NCBI GenBank assembly: GCA_003242315.1
Contig: QGUY01000195.1
Location: forward strand, 1-7,582
Direction of reading: 5' to 3'
Origin: Bacteroidota bacterium
GTDB lineage: Bacteria > Bacteroidota > Bacteroidia > Cytophagales > Cyclobacteriaceae
Length of the DNA stretch: 7,582 nt
Part shown: piece after piece, positions 6,556-7,582 of the stretch
Layout of the letters: each line of letters begins with the position of its first letter
Numbering within the stretch: the stretch's first letter is position 1
Notes under the pieces: model-generated
What the model saw: the letters and a program-made list of their open reading frames with translations, nothing else
Told to the model about the DNA's origin: nothing
Database searches by the model: none
Translations under genes and position numbers: made by a program

Positions 6556-7582
6556 TTATGATTTCTTTTTCAGGGAAGATTCCCGGATGATAAGTTTTGT
6601 TTTCAGCACTTTCGTCACCGGCTTCAGTTCGACGTCGTCTTTCGAGCGGCTTTCGATTTGACTGATGAGAAGTTTGGTAGCCTCCTGACCCATTTCGAAT
6701 CCGGGCTGGTCGACGGACGAGAGCGGCGGATCCATCATGGAACTGAACAACCAGTTGCTGAAACCTACAATCGCGATATCGTCAGGGATTGAAAGGCCTT
6801 TGGCGCGGATGACCTGCATTGCACCCATGGCCACCGGGTCGTTGGTGGCAAATATGCCATCCGGCAGGGGAGACATGCTGAGCAGGCGCTCGGTGGATTT
6901 TTTGCCCGCCTCAATGCTAGCATCAGGACAAGGAATGATCAGGCTTTCGTCGATTGGCATATTGCGCTCTTTCAGCGCGTCAAGATATCCTTCCAGACGC
7001 TGACGTGTGATATCAAGGTTCGGCGAACCTTCAATGTGCGCAATGCGCTTGCATCCCTGGTCAATTAGGTGCAATGTAGCTTCACGAGCGCCACCGCGGT
7101 CGTCTACAATCACCTTACTGGTTCCGGGATGATCGTAAACGCGGTCGAAGAACACCATGGGAACACCCTTGGCAAGCATTGCGTCGATGTGGTCGAAGTT
7201 CGTTGTCTCGCGCGAAAGCGACAGTAGCATGCCGTCAACGCGGCTGTTAAACAGCGCTTTCATGTCGGTGATCTCGCGCTGTGATGATTCGTTGGATTGC
7301 GTCAGGATCACATTGTATCCGGCGCTATAGGCAACATCTTCAATTCCGCTGATGACGGTGGAAAAGAAAAAGTGGACAATTTCCGGAATGATTACGCCCA
7401 ACGTGTTGGTCTTGCTCTGTCTGAGGCTGAGTGCGACAATGTTGGGCTGATAATTCAACTTCTCCGCCAGCTCATTAACAGCGCGTTTTGTTTCCGGACT
7501 AATGTCAGGATGGTCTTTGAGTGCGCGGGATACCGTCGAGGGCGAGATGCCCAGCTCCCGGGCAATATCCTTGATAGTTACT
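6556..7582 (-). CDS. LacI-family transcriptional regulator (start just off the window)
   Basis: The frame stays open to the right edge, giving 341 visible residues from 7581; a typical LacI protein is about 335-345 residues, so only a few N-terminal residues are missing. The visible protein begins with the LacI DNA-binding domain: VTIKDIARELGISPSTVSRA is the helix-turn-helix, followed by LKDHPDISPETK and LAEKLNYQPN, which leads into the hinge. The rest is the periplasmic-binding-protein-like sensor: LGVIIPEIVHFFFSTVISGIE, then VDGMLLSLS, VDDRGGAREAT, FATNDPVAMGAM, DIAIVGFSNW and the late SSVDQPGFEMG segment. It lies directly upstream of the GH31 and MFS genes on the same strand, so it probably controls them, and perhaps itself, in response to an imported sugar or sugar phosphate. 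The effector and operator are not identifiable here. A start at the TTG codon at 7458 would cut off the DNA-binding domain and is wrong. Confidence 0.95.
   Translation of the reverse strand, partial: VTIKDIARELGISPSTVSRALKDHPDISPETKRAVNELAEKLNYQPNIVALSLRQSKTNTLGVIIPEIVHFFFSTVISGIEDVAYSAGYNVILTQSNESSQREITDMKALFNSRVDGMLLSLSRETTNFDHIDAMLAKGVPMVFFDRVYDHPGTSKVIVDDRGGAREATLHLIDQGCKRIAHIEGSPNLDITRQRLEGYLDALKERNMPIDESLIIPCPDASIEAGKKSTERLLSMSPLPDGIFATNDPVAMGAMQVIRAKGLSIPDDIAIVGFSNWLFSSMMDPPLSSVDQPGFEMGQEATKLLISQIESRSKDDVELKPVTKVLKTKLIIRESSLKKKS

Overview
The window looks like chromosomal DNA of a Bacteroidota bacterium, probably of the Cytophagales/Chryseolinea type. This is inferred from gene content rather than a marker gene. 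The clues are a lipoprotein of a kind I associate with this phylum, an MsrA with a lipoprotein signal, an SLC45-like MFS carrier beside a cytosolic GH31 enzyme and a LacI regulator, and starts that mostly lack a clear Shine-Dalgarno sequence. Coding density is high, and no rRNA, tRNA, CRISPR array, insertion sequence or phage gene was seen.

Layout: the left edge (1-402, plus strand) is the 3' end of a PAS-domain sensory protein. It faces msrA (587-1249, minus strand) across a symmetric intrinsic terminator at 461-489 that can serve both genes. Everything from 587 to the right edge reads on the minus strand. In transcription order this is a LacI-family regulator (only its extreme N-terminus is off the window), a GH31 alpha-glucosidase-like enzyme, an MFS sugar carrier, a lipoprotein of unknown function, a 146-bp inverted-repeat element, and msrA.

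How the genes fit together: the regulator, the hydrolase without a signal peptide and the inner-membrane carrier form a compact import-then-hydrolyse module for an alpha-glucoside such as maltose or isomaltose (substrate inferred). The carrier would bring the sugar in, the GH31 enzyme would release glucose in the cytosol, and the LacI-type protein would sense sugar and control the genes. The unknown lipoprotein and msrA lie downstream on the same strand, but nothing shows that they share this function.

For a second look: (1) the intergenic element at 1301-1446, built of about 7-bp TGATTAG/TGATTTG units in opposing orientation around a hairpin core, whose outer end supplies the stop codon of the neighbouring lipoprotein gene; (2) a strong hairpin at 6518-6552 between lacI and the GH31 gene that contains the only good Shine-Dalgarno core I found before a gene here, suggesting translational coupling. 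I found no convincing wholly new multi-gene system; the rest is ordinary chromosomal content.
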